A stretch of 64,000 nt of DNA from positions 1 through 64,000 of the forward strand of contig CANDMI010000010.1 in NCBI GenBank assembly GCA_947385775.1, read 5' to 3'. Shown piece after piece: positions 48,873-57,241 of this stretch. The position numbers were made by a program, and so were the translations under genes. Below the pieces are notes generated by a model. It was given only the letters and a program-made list of their open reading frames with translations, ran no database searches and was not told the DNA's origin. Source of the DNA: an uncultured Eubacterium sp. (GTDB lineage: Bacteria > Bacillota > Clostridia > Lachnospirales > Lachnospiraceae). The stretch's first letter is position 1. Every line of letters starts with the position of its first letter.

Positions 48873-50093
48873 CTAACATAAAATCCCCGTCCACGCATAC
48901 TCATCGGTGCACAATTGCAGCTCTGACAGCAGAAAAAACATTTTTTCATAGCGAAAAATATCCTCTCTGTCTTTTGGGCGGAGCAAAACCGCGATCTTTC
49001 TTTTCTGCTTTAAAAAAGAATGCAGGCGGATAAACGGATTTAAGTCTATGGCTTCCACTTCCCCTTGCATATCCGGGCGCACATCTAAAAGCTCAAAGTC
49101 TAAAAATGCCTCATAGGAGCCTAAAATGCGCTCCACCTCCCCTTTCGTCCACAAAAAACGAGGCTGTCCCATCGCCTGTCTGTCCGCATGGCGAAGCTTT
49201 CTTTTATTGGTCGAAATCGGGTACAAAAGCTTTGTATGATCCTTTTGCTCATAAAACGGCTCTATTTTTAAAAGCTTTAACTGCGGATGCGCTTCTTTTT
49301 GCGTTCGAACCAAAAGCTGCCCTTTAAAATCGCAAAAGACAACCGAAAATAAGTCTTCCTCTTCCGGCGCCGCCAAATATCCCGACTGGCTGTCCTCCAA
49401 CAAGATCCGGTGGGCATAATAAGATAGATTGCCAGCCGCCTGAACCTCCACCTTAGGTTTGCATAGCTGTTCGGATAAGTTCCAGACAAGCGCTGCGTCA
49501 TCGATCACAAAGTCAGAAAACTCTCCCAGATCAACGCTTACCTTTAAGATCACAGCGTCCTTTGGCACAACCCCCTCCTGATCTCGAATGTCTAAAAACT
49601 TATACAAAAACGGGCAGTTAATCGTGTGCCACCTTCTGCGATTTGCCAAAAAATGCCGATACAGCTCATAAATCACTTCCTGATATGCCTGACAGTATGT
49701 AAGGAAAACGGTTGTAAGATATTCCCCCTGATCTGTCTCAACCCTTGCGCGATATGTCCCTGACAGGCATTTTTTTACCTGGATATGATCGCATGCTAAA
49801 AATAAAGTTCCAAGACAGCCCTCTGAATGCCGCCCCTTTGTGAAAACCTCAAAGAAACTGCGGCTTGCGCTGTCTATGCCATCCTTTTTACAAACGCCTG
49901 TATGTATATAATAATGGGAATCGGGATCTTTCCTTTCTCCGTCAATTTTTTGCTCCAGCCGGGCAAAGCTTTCTTCATTATAAGTAAGCAGCGGATCAAA
50001 CACATCCACCAACACATCCTGCAACAGCCTTTTTTGCACTGGGTCATGGATTTTCGCTATCCGAGACGCCAAAAGCTCTTTTTTATGATCCAT
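48873..50093 (-). CDS. Putative baseplate/wedge protein, 406 residues
   Basis: Unassigned cytoplasmic protein. It begins with FDPLLTYNEESF, contains LANRRRWHTINCPFLYKFLD and VDLGEFSDFVIDD, and ends with AIDLNPFIRLHSFLKQKRKIAVLL. The FDPLLT and D-N-P motifs are shared with the 233-residue neighbour. No catalytic motif is seen. The position upstream of the fibre, PAAR and VgrG genes fits a structural baseplate component. A GGGGGCGAGG stretch precedes the ATG. Confidence 0.5.
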   Translation of the reverse strand: MDHKKELLASRIAKIHDPVQKRLLQDVLVDVFDPLLTYNEESFARLEQKIDGERKDPDSHYYIHTGVCKKDGIDSASRSFFEVFTKGRHSEGCLGTLFLACDHIQVKKCLSGTYRARVETDQGEYLTTVFLTYCQAYQEVIYELYRHFLANRRRWHTINCPFLYKFLDIRDQEGVVPKDAVILKVSVDLGEFSDFVIDDAALVWNLSEQLCKPKVEVQAAGNLSYYAHRILLEDSQSGYLAAPEEEDLFSVVFCDFKGQLLVRTQKEAHPQLKLLKIEPFYEQKDHTKLLYPISTNKRKLRHADRQAMGQPRFLWTKGEVERILGSYEAFLDFELLDVRPDMQGEVEAIDLNPFIRLHSFLKQKRKIAVLLRPKDREDIFRYEKMFFLLSELQLCTDEYAWTGILC

Positions 50094-50108
50094 TTATCCT
50101 CGCCCCCA

Positions 50109-52223
50109 TTACGCTGCCGCCAACCGATCGCCGCTTCCATCTTGCGGCTTTTTTCGATCATCGCCGTTTATCCCTACGCCCAGTTCCCGTACGCTTTGCT
50201 GCTTTTGCCCTGTTTCTATTTTCTGACTGCTACTTTGCTGCTTTTGCACGGTTTGTGGAGCTTGCTCCGTTCCCGATTCCGGCTGCGTTTTTTGCCCCTG
50301 CTCCGTTTCCGAGCCAGATGTCTCGTCCATGTCAGATGTCTCGTCCTGTGATGGCGCGTCCGCCTGTTTTAACTCATTCATCGCATCGTAGACCGCTTCC
50401 GCCCTTTCGTCCCAAACATTTAACTCCTGGTATATTTCCAGCGCGTCTTTGTATAATTCCATAGCGGCAGGCGCGTCCCCGCCCCTGGCCGCTTCTTTTG
50501 CCTGGAGCGAATACCTGGCCGCCTGGGCAAGCCGCCCCTCACGCGCCTGCTCCGCCGCTTTTGCTTCCGCTTCGGCAACCGCCTGCCCCAACGAGGTAAT
50601 GTCTTTATACAGCTTGTCCGCGTCTTCGCTGGAGCCGGAAAATTTATTGTACTTTGAAAGCGCCTGCTTGTATAATTCCCTTGCCCTTTCTGTCCTTCCC
50701 TCTTCAAGCGCGTTGTTTGCGTTTGCAATATACGTATTGATCTTTATAGCCGCCCGGTTTGCCGCCGCCGCTTTTTTTTCTGCCGCCGCTTCCTCTTTTT
50801 GCTGCGCGGCTTCCTTTTGCTTTTCTTCTTCTTCCGCGCTTACTTCTTTTTGCTTTTGACGAATCGCAAATATCTTTGCCTGCACATCCCCTTGCAGCTT
50901 TAAGTCAATAAGCTTTACAAGCTCATTCAACGCCCGGTTATATTGAAACAGCGCCTCCTCATAATCCTCCGTGGACTGGTACATATCGCCTAATGAAATA
51001 TACTGCAAAACCTGCTGCCTTGCCACAATTTCTTCTATCCGCTCACTGGAGGTCTTTACAAGCTCGTCTAATTCCAAATACGCCGACTCTTTTTGAATCT
51101 GCGTATACAGCTTCTTTGCCTGTTCATATTCCTGCGCCTCATAAGCCGCGTCCGCTTTCTGGCATAACTGCAAAACCGCTTCCCGGTCGGCAACCTTCCT
51201 TGAAAGCTTCTTTTTTTCTTCGATATACTGAAAATTATGAAAGCTTAGCCCTTCCGCCTGTTCCACCGCCTGTTCGTATTCTTCTAGCGCCCGTTCATAA
51301 TTTCCATAGCTAACGTACCGCTCACCCCTTTGATCATATGTTTCGACCTCTTTTATTTTCTTCCTGTCCGCCGCCCGGATAAATAAAACTACGATAACGG
51401 ACAGAAAAAAAACGATTGAAACGGCAACAAAAACAGCCCACAAAAGCCGTTTTCTTTTTTTCTTTTTTGAAACGTCTTCTTTAAATGTTTTTTCTATATA
51501 TAAAAACGCCGCCGTAAAGCTCCCCATTCTCTGGTCATGCTCTTCTTGCAGGCTTAGCAGCAGCTCCTGTAAAATCTCTAAAAACTCTTTGCCTGTATTC
51601 GTATACTCATACGCATCCAATATCTCAATTTCAGATAAACGCCCCCAAAGGTTGCTTGTGGCAAAAAGGATCGTAGAGCCTTCGGTCAGCTCCATGACTT
51701 TCGAAACAAATGGCTTCACACGCTTTTGCCTGCCTAAATATTCCGTCAGGTTATGAATTTCCTCCCGGTCCGGCTCTCCATTGCTTTTGGAGTCCGTTAT
51801 GCTTTGGTCTAAAATGCTTTGATAATTCGTTTGTGTTTTACTGATATGTGTAAATAAATTTTCATATAATATATAAAGCTTCGTATTTCCGCAATACGCA
51901 TAACGCATTCTCGTATAATCCGATACAAGCACCGTCAGGCTGACCTTTAGCTCGCTGCGCGTGCTGTGCAGTATCACCTGGTCATTGGCATAGCGGATAT
52001 ATTCCTTTAGCCGCTTTAGCGACGGCTTTTTCTCAAACGCTGTCAGAGCGGCTTCCACCGCGATCTGCGCGCTGTTTTCCTTTGTTTCGTTGTCATAGCT
52101 TTCCGCGATTGCAATGCAGACATAATTTTCCAATGGGGTATATGCGACATACGTTTTATCTATGGAATCATATCCCTGTTCCGATATAAAATCCATCACA
52201 AACCTGCTGTTTAAATTTCTCAT
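50109..52223 (-). CDS. PP2C-like pseudophosphatase with membrane helix and TPR-like C-terminus
   Basis: 704 residues from an ATG at 52223 that overlaps the preceding stop as ATGA. Residues 1-245 have a PP2C-like fold pattern (VAYTPLENYVCIAIAES, CGNTKLYILYENLFTHIS), but the canonical DG-x-GG and metal-binding Asp motifs are missing. A membrane helix is at about 260-283 (WAVFVAVSIVFFLSVIVVL), flanked by a KKKKRKR cluster. The outer portion contains TPR-like and coiled helices, a Glu/Ala/Lys-rich stretch (about 460-520), and a Gln/Ser/Thr-rich tail. It is probably a membrane scaffold that links a phosphosignal sensor to the apparatus. Confidence 0.68.
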   Translation of the reverse strand: MRNLNSRFVMDFISEQGYDSIDKTYVAYTPLENYVCIAIAESYDNETKENSAQIAVEAALTAFEKKPSLKRLKEYIRYANDQVILHSTRSELKVSLTVLVSDYTRMRYAYCGNTKLYILYENLFTHISKTQTNYQSILDQSITDSKSNGEPDREEIHNLTEYLGRQKRVKPFVSKVMELTEGSTILFATSNLWGRLSEIEILDAYEYTNTGKEFLEILQELLLSLQEEHDQRMGSFTAAFLYIEKTFKEDVSKKKKRKRLLWAVFVAVSIVFFLSVIVVLFIRAADRKKIKEVETYDQRGERYVSYGNYERALEEYEQAVEQAEGLSFHNFQYIEEKKKLSRKVADREAVLQLCQKADAAYEAQEYEQAKKLYTQIQKESAYLELDELVKTSSERIEEIVARQQVLQYISLGDMYQSTEDYEEALFQYNRALNELVKLIDLKLQGDVQAKIFAIRQKQKEVSAEEEEKQKEAAQQKEEAAAEKKAAAANRAAIKINTYIANANNALEEGRTERARELYKQALSKYNKFSGSSEDADKLYKDITSLGQAVAEAEAKAAEQAREGRLAQAARYSLQAKEAARGGDAPAAMELYKDALEIYQELNVWDERAEAVYDAMNELKQADAPSQDETSDMDETSGSETEQGQKTQPESGTEQAPQTVQKQQSSSQKIETGQKQQSVRELGVGINGDDRKKPQDGSGDRLAAA

Positions 52224-52825
52224 ATACACCCCTCGACTAACACAATGGCCGCGTTTCGCGCCATTCTTTTATTTTTTTCTATTACACCCATCATCATTTG
52301 CTGCGCTTTCTCATATGGATGCGCCTTTTTTTTCAAATAGGAAACCATTTCTTTTTCATTTAACGCTTCCCATACGCCCCGTGAAATCATTCCCGCTGTC
52401 ATCCCTTTTCTAAAATCTACTTTGCCGCATGTTCCTCTTAAAAGCCGGTAACCATTGCCGTCATATAAAAAAGCCTGGTTACTCCCTACCGAATAATAAC
52501 ACAAGTTTCCATTTTCGGCAATCTGAAAGCTAAGGGACAGACAAGGTATTTTCCCCAAATAGATAATTTCACGCAGATCCCGTAGGATCTTTGCGGCGAT
52601 CGTGTCCGAAAATTCTGAAAATCCCACCTCCTTAGGCATATGGCGAAGCTCCCTCATACACGCCTCTACCGCAAGAACCGCGCCCCTTCTTCCATTAATA
52701 TGGTCTATTTCCCCTTCCGCCAGCGCAGCCAGGCATCTGGGGCCGCAGTCTGTCGCAAAATAACTGCTCTGCATCTGATAAGCGCCGATCGACTGGGCGT
52801 TTCCAACCTTATACGTTTCCTGCAC
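52220..52825 (-). CDS. PP2C-like phosphatase domain, degenerate
   Basis: 201-residue PP2C-fold protein started by a GTG. The alternating pattern (YYSVGSNQAFLYDGNGYRLL) fits the GDSRAYL-type strand of PP2C, and GMISRGVWEALNEKEMVSYL fits the later helix. The metal-binding Asp motifs (VADG.GG near the front, DD at the end) are missing or altered, so it may be a pseudophosphatase or regulator. It stands between an FHA gene and the larger PP2C-like gene, suggesting phosphoprotein recognition. No Ser/Thr kinase is encoded in the locus. Confidence 0.65.
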   Translation of the reverse strand: MQETYKVGNAQSIGAYQMQSSYFATDCGPRCLAALAEGEIDHINGRRGAVLAVEACMRELRHMPKEVGFSEFSDTIAAKILRDLREIIYLGKIPCLSLSFQIAENGNLCYYSVGSNQAFLYDGNGYRLLRGTCGKVDFRKGMTAGMISRGVWEALNEKEMVSYLKKKAHPYEKAQQMMMGVIEKNKRMARNAAIVLVEGCI

Positions 52826-52827
52826 GC

Positions 52828-53361
52828 CTACTCATTCTCTTTCCAATGAAACACAAATCCATCGTTTTCTCCACATAACGGCACAAAGATAAATACGCTT
52901 AACCCAATCTTGATCCTGTCGCCCGCCTCTAACATACGCGGTTCATAGACCGCGTCCCAATTATCCTCTGCGTCCAATAAATAAACAAGCCCCTGGGAAT
53001 CTCCCGGCAAAAGCATCGTCCTGTTTTTCTCCGGGTCATAAACGATCACCGCATGGTTCCTGGGACTGATCGAGTCATCTCCGATGATGCGTATTTCCAT
53101 ATCGCCGCTTCGGCCGATAAAATTTTTTTCCGCAATGATGCGGTAATCCCTGCCGCGGGAAGGCCCCTCTAAGCACACCAGCCATCCCGTAACCGGCTTT
53201 AACACTTCTAAATCGTTTAAATATACAAAATCACTGTATTTTCCAAGAGGGTCTTCCTCCTTGCCGCTGTTTTTGTGAACCGCGGTATTACAGTACGGGC
53301 ATACGTTCCCATACCTTTTTTCACTAAATAAATGACCGTTTTCACAACGAATCAGGCCCAT
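52828..53361 (-). CDS. Zinc-ribbon plus FHA domain protein
   Basis: 177 residues. An N-terminal CxxxH/C-type ribbon (IRCENGHLFSEKRYGNVCPYC) is followed by an FHA domain with AEKNFIGRSGDMEIRI, SISPRNHAVIVYDP (the phosphothreonine-binding Ser/Arg/His positions) and DRIKIGLSVFIFVPL. FHA proteins read phosphothreonine, and FHA components (Fha/TagH) govern T6SS assembly. It overlaps the preceding gene by 20 bp with GGAGG in front of the ATG. The partner kinase must be supplied from elsewhere. Confidence 0.87.
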   Translation of the reverse strand: MGLIRCENGHLFSEKRYGNVCPYCNTAVHKNSGKEEDPLGKYSDFVYLNDLEVLKPVTGWLVCLEGPSRGRDYRIIAEKNFIGRSGDMEIRIIGDDSISPRNHAVIVYDPEKNRTMLLPGDSQGLVYLLDAEDNWDAVYEPRMLEAGDRIKIGLSVFIFVPLCGENDGFVFHWKENE

Positions 53362-53989
53362 TTTCTCCCTCCAGCTCCTCTTTTGTCGCCTTACAGTTCA
53401 AGTCCCTTTGATCTGTAAACTTATCCCCGCCCGTTTTGAAAACGAGCTTACATGTATCCGCATAAATAACGTCCGTCTCTTTAAGCTGGTAGAGCATCCC
53501 TTCCTTTAGCCTGTAGATCCTGTTTTCACTCCCACGCTTTAAGCCTACCGGACGGGTTTTCGATAAGATTTCAAAATACCAGCTCCCATTCGCCAAGTTG
53601 CACACCCCATACACATGCCTGTCAGAAGCCGGCTCATGCATACTTTCTACAAATACCTGCTTCCCCTTTTTCGCTCCCGTAACCAGAAACGAAGCCTTAT
53701 CCTGAAGCGTCACCTCTCTTTTTATTTTCCCGTCGCCATCCACGATCAAAATCGACGTAAAGGGCGACGTATTCTCTCGCTTCATCCATATCCAGATAAG
53801 GAAGATAAAATAGACAAAAATGCATGCCGCCAGAAATACGGATTGGATCAAAAATAAAGCGACGATCTCACGCTCCACCCCCGCCCTTGCTAAAGGCATG
53901 ACCGCACGGGACAAATAAGCGATCTGGCAGATCAGATAGACCAAAACACATGCAAGGATGCATCTATGCGCTGTCTGGTTTCCATTCAT
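53342..53989 (-). CDS. Membrane protein with FHA-like C-terminal domain
   Basis: 215 residues from an ATG at 53989 with TTAGGAGG upstream. Two membrane helices (about residues 10-32 and 45-67) are followed by a cytoplasmic beta-rich domain (about 80-190) with SWYFEILSKTRPVGL, GSENRIYRLKEGMLYQL and VIYADTCKLVF, resembling an FHA fold without clear pThr-binding residues. It may anchor the apparatus to the membrane, a role filled by TssJLM in diderm systems, but this is inference. It overlaps the next gene. Confidence 0.6.
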   Translation of the reverse strand: MNGNQTAHRCILACVLVYLICQIAYLSRAVMPLARAGVEREIVALFLIQSVFLAACIFVYFIFLIWIWMKRENTSPFTSILIVDGDGKIKREVTLQDKASFLVTGAKKGKQVFVESMHEPASDRHVYGVCNLANGSWYFEILSKTRPVGLKRGSENRIYRLKEGMLYQLKETDVIYADTCKLVFKTGGDKFTDQRDLNCKATKEELEGENGPDSL

Positions 53990-54048
53990 ACGCCCTCCTA
54001 ATAAATTCAGGCATTTTTTAATGATATCACATCCATTTATCTTTTTAG

Positions 54049-54077
54049 AAAGGCGCACATTTGCTGCGCGCCTTTTT
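54049..54077 (-). terminator. Internal terminator-like hairpin after the tube gene
   Basis: AAAGGCGC pairs with GCGCCTTT between the tube candidate gene and the downstream FHA-type gene. The minus-strand T-run (TTTCT) is short, so read-through is likely. It could lower downstream expression relative to tube and sheath. Confidence 0.45.
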
Positions 54078-54120
54078 GGGCAGTCTTTCTAAATAAAATC
54101 TTACAAAATCCCGCAAGCTC

Positions 54121-54516
54121 CTATTCAATGACTACGCCGTCGATCCTGTCCTTTTTCTGCTTCACAACCAGCTCAAATTCGCCGTCTGTCTTTGTAAATT
54201 TCTCGTTGTAGGACACGACGAACGCATGGGAAAACTCATACTTTCTTGGCGCGGTCGCATGCTGGTACTCTACCGTCACCTTCTTATACGCGTCCGCGCT
54301 CTCCGGCTTTACCAAAGCCCAGGTCGCCATGCTCTTTGCAGCGTCCCGCATAAACAGCTTATCCGCGTCAAACGAAACCTTTCCATGGATAATCAGCTCC
54401 GCTTCAATGTCAGAAGACCTTGCAAAAGAATCTTCCGGTATCTTCGAGTTAAACGTTACATCAATAATTTCTTCACTTAACTCTGTTACGTCGGCAATCA
54501 CAATTTTGTACGCCAT
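54121..54516 (-). CDS. Hcp-like tube protein candidate
   Basis: 131-residue beta-rich protein. IADVTELSEEIIDVTF, ELIIHGKVSFDADKL, YQHATAPRKYEFSHAFVVSYNEKF and ELVVKQKKDRIDG give the strand-rich pattern of Hcp/phage tail-tube subunits. No catalytic residue is suggested. It follows the sheath gene by 73 bp, the order usual for sheath and inner tube, and has a strong AAGGAGG site. Sequence identity to named Hcp proteins is low or absent; a structural search would be decisive. Confidence 0.6.
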   Translation of the reverse strand: MAYKIVIADVTELSEEIIDVTFNSKIPEDSFARSSDIEAELIIHGKVSFDADKLFMRDAAKSMATWALVKPESADAYKKVTVEYQHATAPRKYEFSHAFVVSYNEKFTKTDGEFELVVKQKKDRIDGVVIE

Positions 54517-54589
54517 AAATCAAACCTCCTTTTTTCATTTTTGAAACCTTTTTGCTTCCTTTTATTAACAGACGTACCAGATACGCCTA

Positions 54590-56884
54590 TTAATCCGTAT
54601 TGATCTGAAGCTCCATATTTTCCGAAACTCCCGCAAAATTAATCTCGATATTGTAAGTGGTGTCGTTGCAGTCGCCTTTTTCAATACCGTCGCCCTCCCT
54701 TAGGATGGAATTAGCATAATTGGGCGAAAGCTGCCACTCCTTTACTTTCCCGCCGGACTCAAATATCCGGTCTATCCGGTCTTTTTTATAATCGCTTGTC
54801 ATTGCGCCAATCATACGGTACAGATATGTCCTGGTCGTTTCTCTGAAAATGCTTTCAAAGCCGCCATTTTTGCTTTCATTCATACAGCGGGATTTATACA
54901 CAGTGATCAAATTGATCGCGTTCCCGCCAAGCTGGTTTTTATCAGAAGAAAATACAAATCCATATTTATGCTCGTTGATCACGCTCTTCGTTTCCGCCGT
55001 ATACCCCGCGATCTCCTTTGGCATCGTCGTTGTCACCATCAGCGCGTTATCCCCGGCTTCAATGTCAAACCGCACTCCCGGGTATTCTTTTTTTACCTTT
55101 CCTGCAAATTTTGCCGACAAAAAGTTCGGGCACTGGTAAGCAGCGACGATACCCGCCGCAACATACGCCGCTCCGATATATACGCCATAAATCCAAAACT
55201 TCATAAAGTCGTCCCGGTCTTTTGAAAATTCCAGCGTGCCGTCTGGATTTCGGATCGCTTTCGCGCCTAAGACCACCCGGGATTTATTGCTTGGGATTAC
55301 GGTAAAATTTGGCAGGCACGGGATCGCATAGCGGCTGTAATCGGTATTTTCCAGATATTCGGTATTTTCCATATACTGATCCATGCCATGAGTCGCAAGC
55401 TTTAAAAATGTGGTGTCCTCGCTTGCCTCAAATGAGAAAAACACCTGTATCCGATATCCTTTGATCGCGTCCAGCAAAACCTGGAGATCGGAAATCGGCG
55501 TAGGCACAAGCGTAACCCCGGTATCCAGATCGCCCGTATACCCGAACTGCCGCATCGTGTCTTCATCCAGCTCCATCTCCCGCTCATCTGAATATTCAAT
55601 GTTTGGAACGATCCCAAACCAGATGGTATTGCTGTAATCGGATTTGTTATTGACCGTCTCTAAATATTTTTTTAAATTCTCCAGGTTCTTTTCCTCTAAA
55701 ATCTCATCCATGCTTGCGTTCACGATCAAAAGGGACGGGCGCATCATTGGCGACTTTGGCTGATACTGGTCAAAAAAAGCCTTTACGCTTAAAATCTTTT
55801 CGATCAAAAGCTTTGCCGTACGGATAAACGCTTTCTGCCAGCTTGCGTTGATCGCGGAATATTTATTGTAAAGCTCCACCTTATCGTTAATGTCCATTGC
55901 GATCAGCTTATCCGGCATCTTATCCGTAAACGCGGCAACGATCAGCTCCTTGGAAAGCGATGAGGCCGCTGTTTCTTCGTTATATTCCTGTCCGACGGAA
56001 GAATAAAGCTCCCGCATCGTTTCATGGTACTGCTCCTCGATCACGGAAATAGACAGCTCCTTATAGCTTATCTTTTCTTTTTTCGCCGCGCCTTTATTCA
56101 CCGCAAGCTCCGCCTTGCCGGACTTTGCAAGCTGCGTGCTTTCCTCTTTCCCGCCTTTATCCGTCAAAAGCCCCGCAGGGTTATCCGACGCCTTTAACGC
56201 GACTATCTCCGCGTTTTCATTAAAGACCGGAAGTGCCGGATTAAATTCCGTAATCCCTTTTTGCGACGCGCGCACCACAGTATCCAGATTATCTTTGATC
56301 ATTCCAAGCATCAAGGTCAGCTGGGAAGCGGTCTCATTGTAATATTTTTTTGTCCGGTCAAGCTTTGATTTCAGCTTTAACACAGCGTCCTGCTTGGCCG
56401 GGGAATCGCTTTCAAATTCCGCGTTTTTATTTTCCAGATACGAGATATCCTTTTTCAGCTTCTTAATTTCTTTTAACGTCCTGTGCGGCGCAAGCATTTC
56501 CGTCACTTTTTCATAATTAAAAGAAGCGTTCGTCGCGCCGGATGATTTTTTCGTATCCATAATGGATATAAACATTTTAAGGAACGTGTTGCTGCGGTCG
56601 ATCACGATCTTTTTCACAAGAGGGTCCGGTATGCCGGCAGGCTTTGTCAGCTCATACACCATCCCCCTCTCCTGGTCGAAATAGCTGTAAATTGTCGGCT
56701 GGAACTTTTTTAAAAAATCATCAAAATTTTTCACCAGAAGGGCATTGTTAATTTCCGCCACTTTCTCATCCGTAAGGCTTTTTGAATTTTCATCCACGTC
56801 CGACATAATATTGAACATATTAAACACTTCCGGATTCACCACATCAAACAAAATCGTCCGGTTCGTCTGTTCTATAATTTCCAT
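54590..56884 (-). CDS. Contractile sheath-like protein (TssC/phage sheath type)
   Basis: 764 residues from an ATG at 56884 (GGAGGGC). A coiled-coil region is near 120-200 (LKEIKKLKKDISYLENKN), then a long middle segment. The C-terminal half has strands such as MRPSLLIVNASMDEILEE and ALMVTTTMPKEIAGYT, and ends with TRTYLYRMIGAMTSDYKKDR and a final part (NDTTYNIEINFAGVSENMELQ) typical of sheath C-terminal strands that interlock in contractile tails. The length exceeds TssB plus TssC together and could represent a fused sheath with an added N-terminal domain. It heads the operon. Confidence 0.6.
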   Translation of the reverse strand: MEIIEQTNRTILFDVVNPEVFNMFNIMSDVDENSKSLTDEKVAEINNALLVKNFDDFLKKFQPTIYSYFDQERGMVYELTKPAGIPDPLVKKIVIDRSNTFLKMFISIMDTKKSSGATNASFNYEKVTEMLAPHRTLKEIKKLKKDISYLENKNAEFESDSPAKQDAVLKLKSKLDRTKKYYNETASQLTLMLGMIKDNLDTVVRASQKGITEFNPALPVFNENAEIVALKASDNPAGLLTDKGGKEESTQLAKSGKAELAVNKGAAKKEKISYKELSISVIEEQYHETMRELYSSVGQEYNEETAASSLSKELIVAAFTDKMPDKLIAMDINDKVELYNKYSAINASWQKAFIRTAKLLIEKILSVKAFFDQYQPKSPMMRPSLLIVNASMDEILEEKNLENLKKYLETVNNKSDYSNTIWFGIVPNIEYSDEREMELDEDTMRQFGYTGDLDTGVTLVPTPISDLQVLLDAIKGYRIQVFFSFEASEDTTFLKLATHGMDQYMENTEYLENTDYSRYAIPCLPNFTVIPSNKSRVVLGAKAIRNPDGTLEFSKDRDDFMKFWIYGVYIGAAYVAAGIVAAYQCPNFLSAKFAGKVKKEYPGVRFDIEAGDNALMVTTTMPKEIAGYTAETKSVINEHKYGFVFSSDKNQLGGNAINLITVYKSRCMNESKNGGFESIFRETTRTYLYRMIGAMTSDYKKDRIDRIFESGGKVKEWQLSPNYANSILREGDGIEKGDCNDTTYNIEINFAGVSENMELQINTD

Positions 56885-56955
56885 AAAAAGCCCTCCATTG
56901 TACATCACCGCATTGAACTTTAAACTATTGATTAAATCGAAATACTGTTACCTTT

Positions 56956-56984
56956 ATCATAGTATATTTGATTATATTTGTCTA
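56956..56984 (-). promoter_or_regulatory. Promoter of the injection operon
   Basis: Minus strand TAGACA (56979-56984), 17-bp spacer, TATGAT (56956-56961), leaving a leader of about 65 nt before the sheath gene. Confidence 0.55.
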
Positions 56985-57109
56985 TATTTTTCTACAAACT
57001 TCATACTTTTTTTATTTTCCTGCAAAGCCGCGGGAAAGCGCCACAAGCGCCTTTGTGAATGGCGCGGGCTGAACTGTTACGGCTTTTTATAAAAGTACAT
57101 AAAAAATAC

Positions 57110-57138
57110 ATGACATTTGAAGTTTTTTGTGTTAAACT
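57110..57138 (+). promoter_or_regulatory. Promoter candidate of the pentapeptide gene
   Basis: ATGACA (57110-57115), 17-bp spacer, TAAACT (57133-57138), about 100 bp upstream of the start codon. Confidence 0.45.
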
Positions 57139-57241
57139 AGAGGATATATGAAAAATGCTTTCTGACGGATGTATTCCACAATTTGTGGGAGATTTATGCC
57201 AAATGAAGGGCGCAAGCCCGCTTTAAGGAGACATTGTCAAA

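Larger units (their letters stand above)
56885..57241. other. Divergent intergenic region between sheath and pentapeptide genes
   Basis: 357 bp without a gene. It holds the sheath promoter (56956-56984), a GCGCCACAA/TTGTG..GGCGC hairpin near 57029-57064, and the pentapeptide-gene promoter candidate (57110-57138). Confidence 0.6.

Noticed and set aside
54590..56884. Assignment of the lead protein as a prophage tail sheath in an ordinary prophage
   Set aside because: No capsid, terminase, portal, integrase or lysis genes lie nearby, while FHA/PP2C-type regulators and a DUF4280 tip do.
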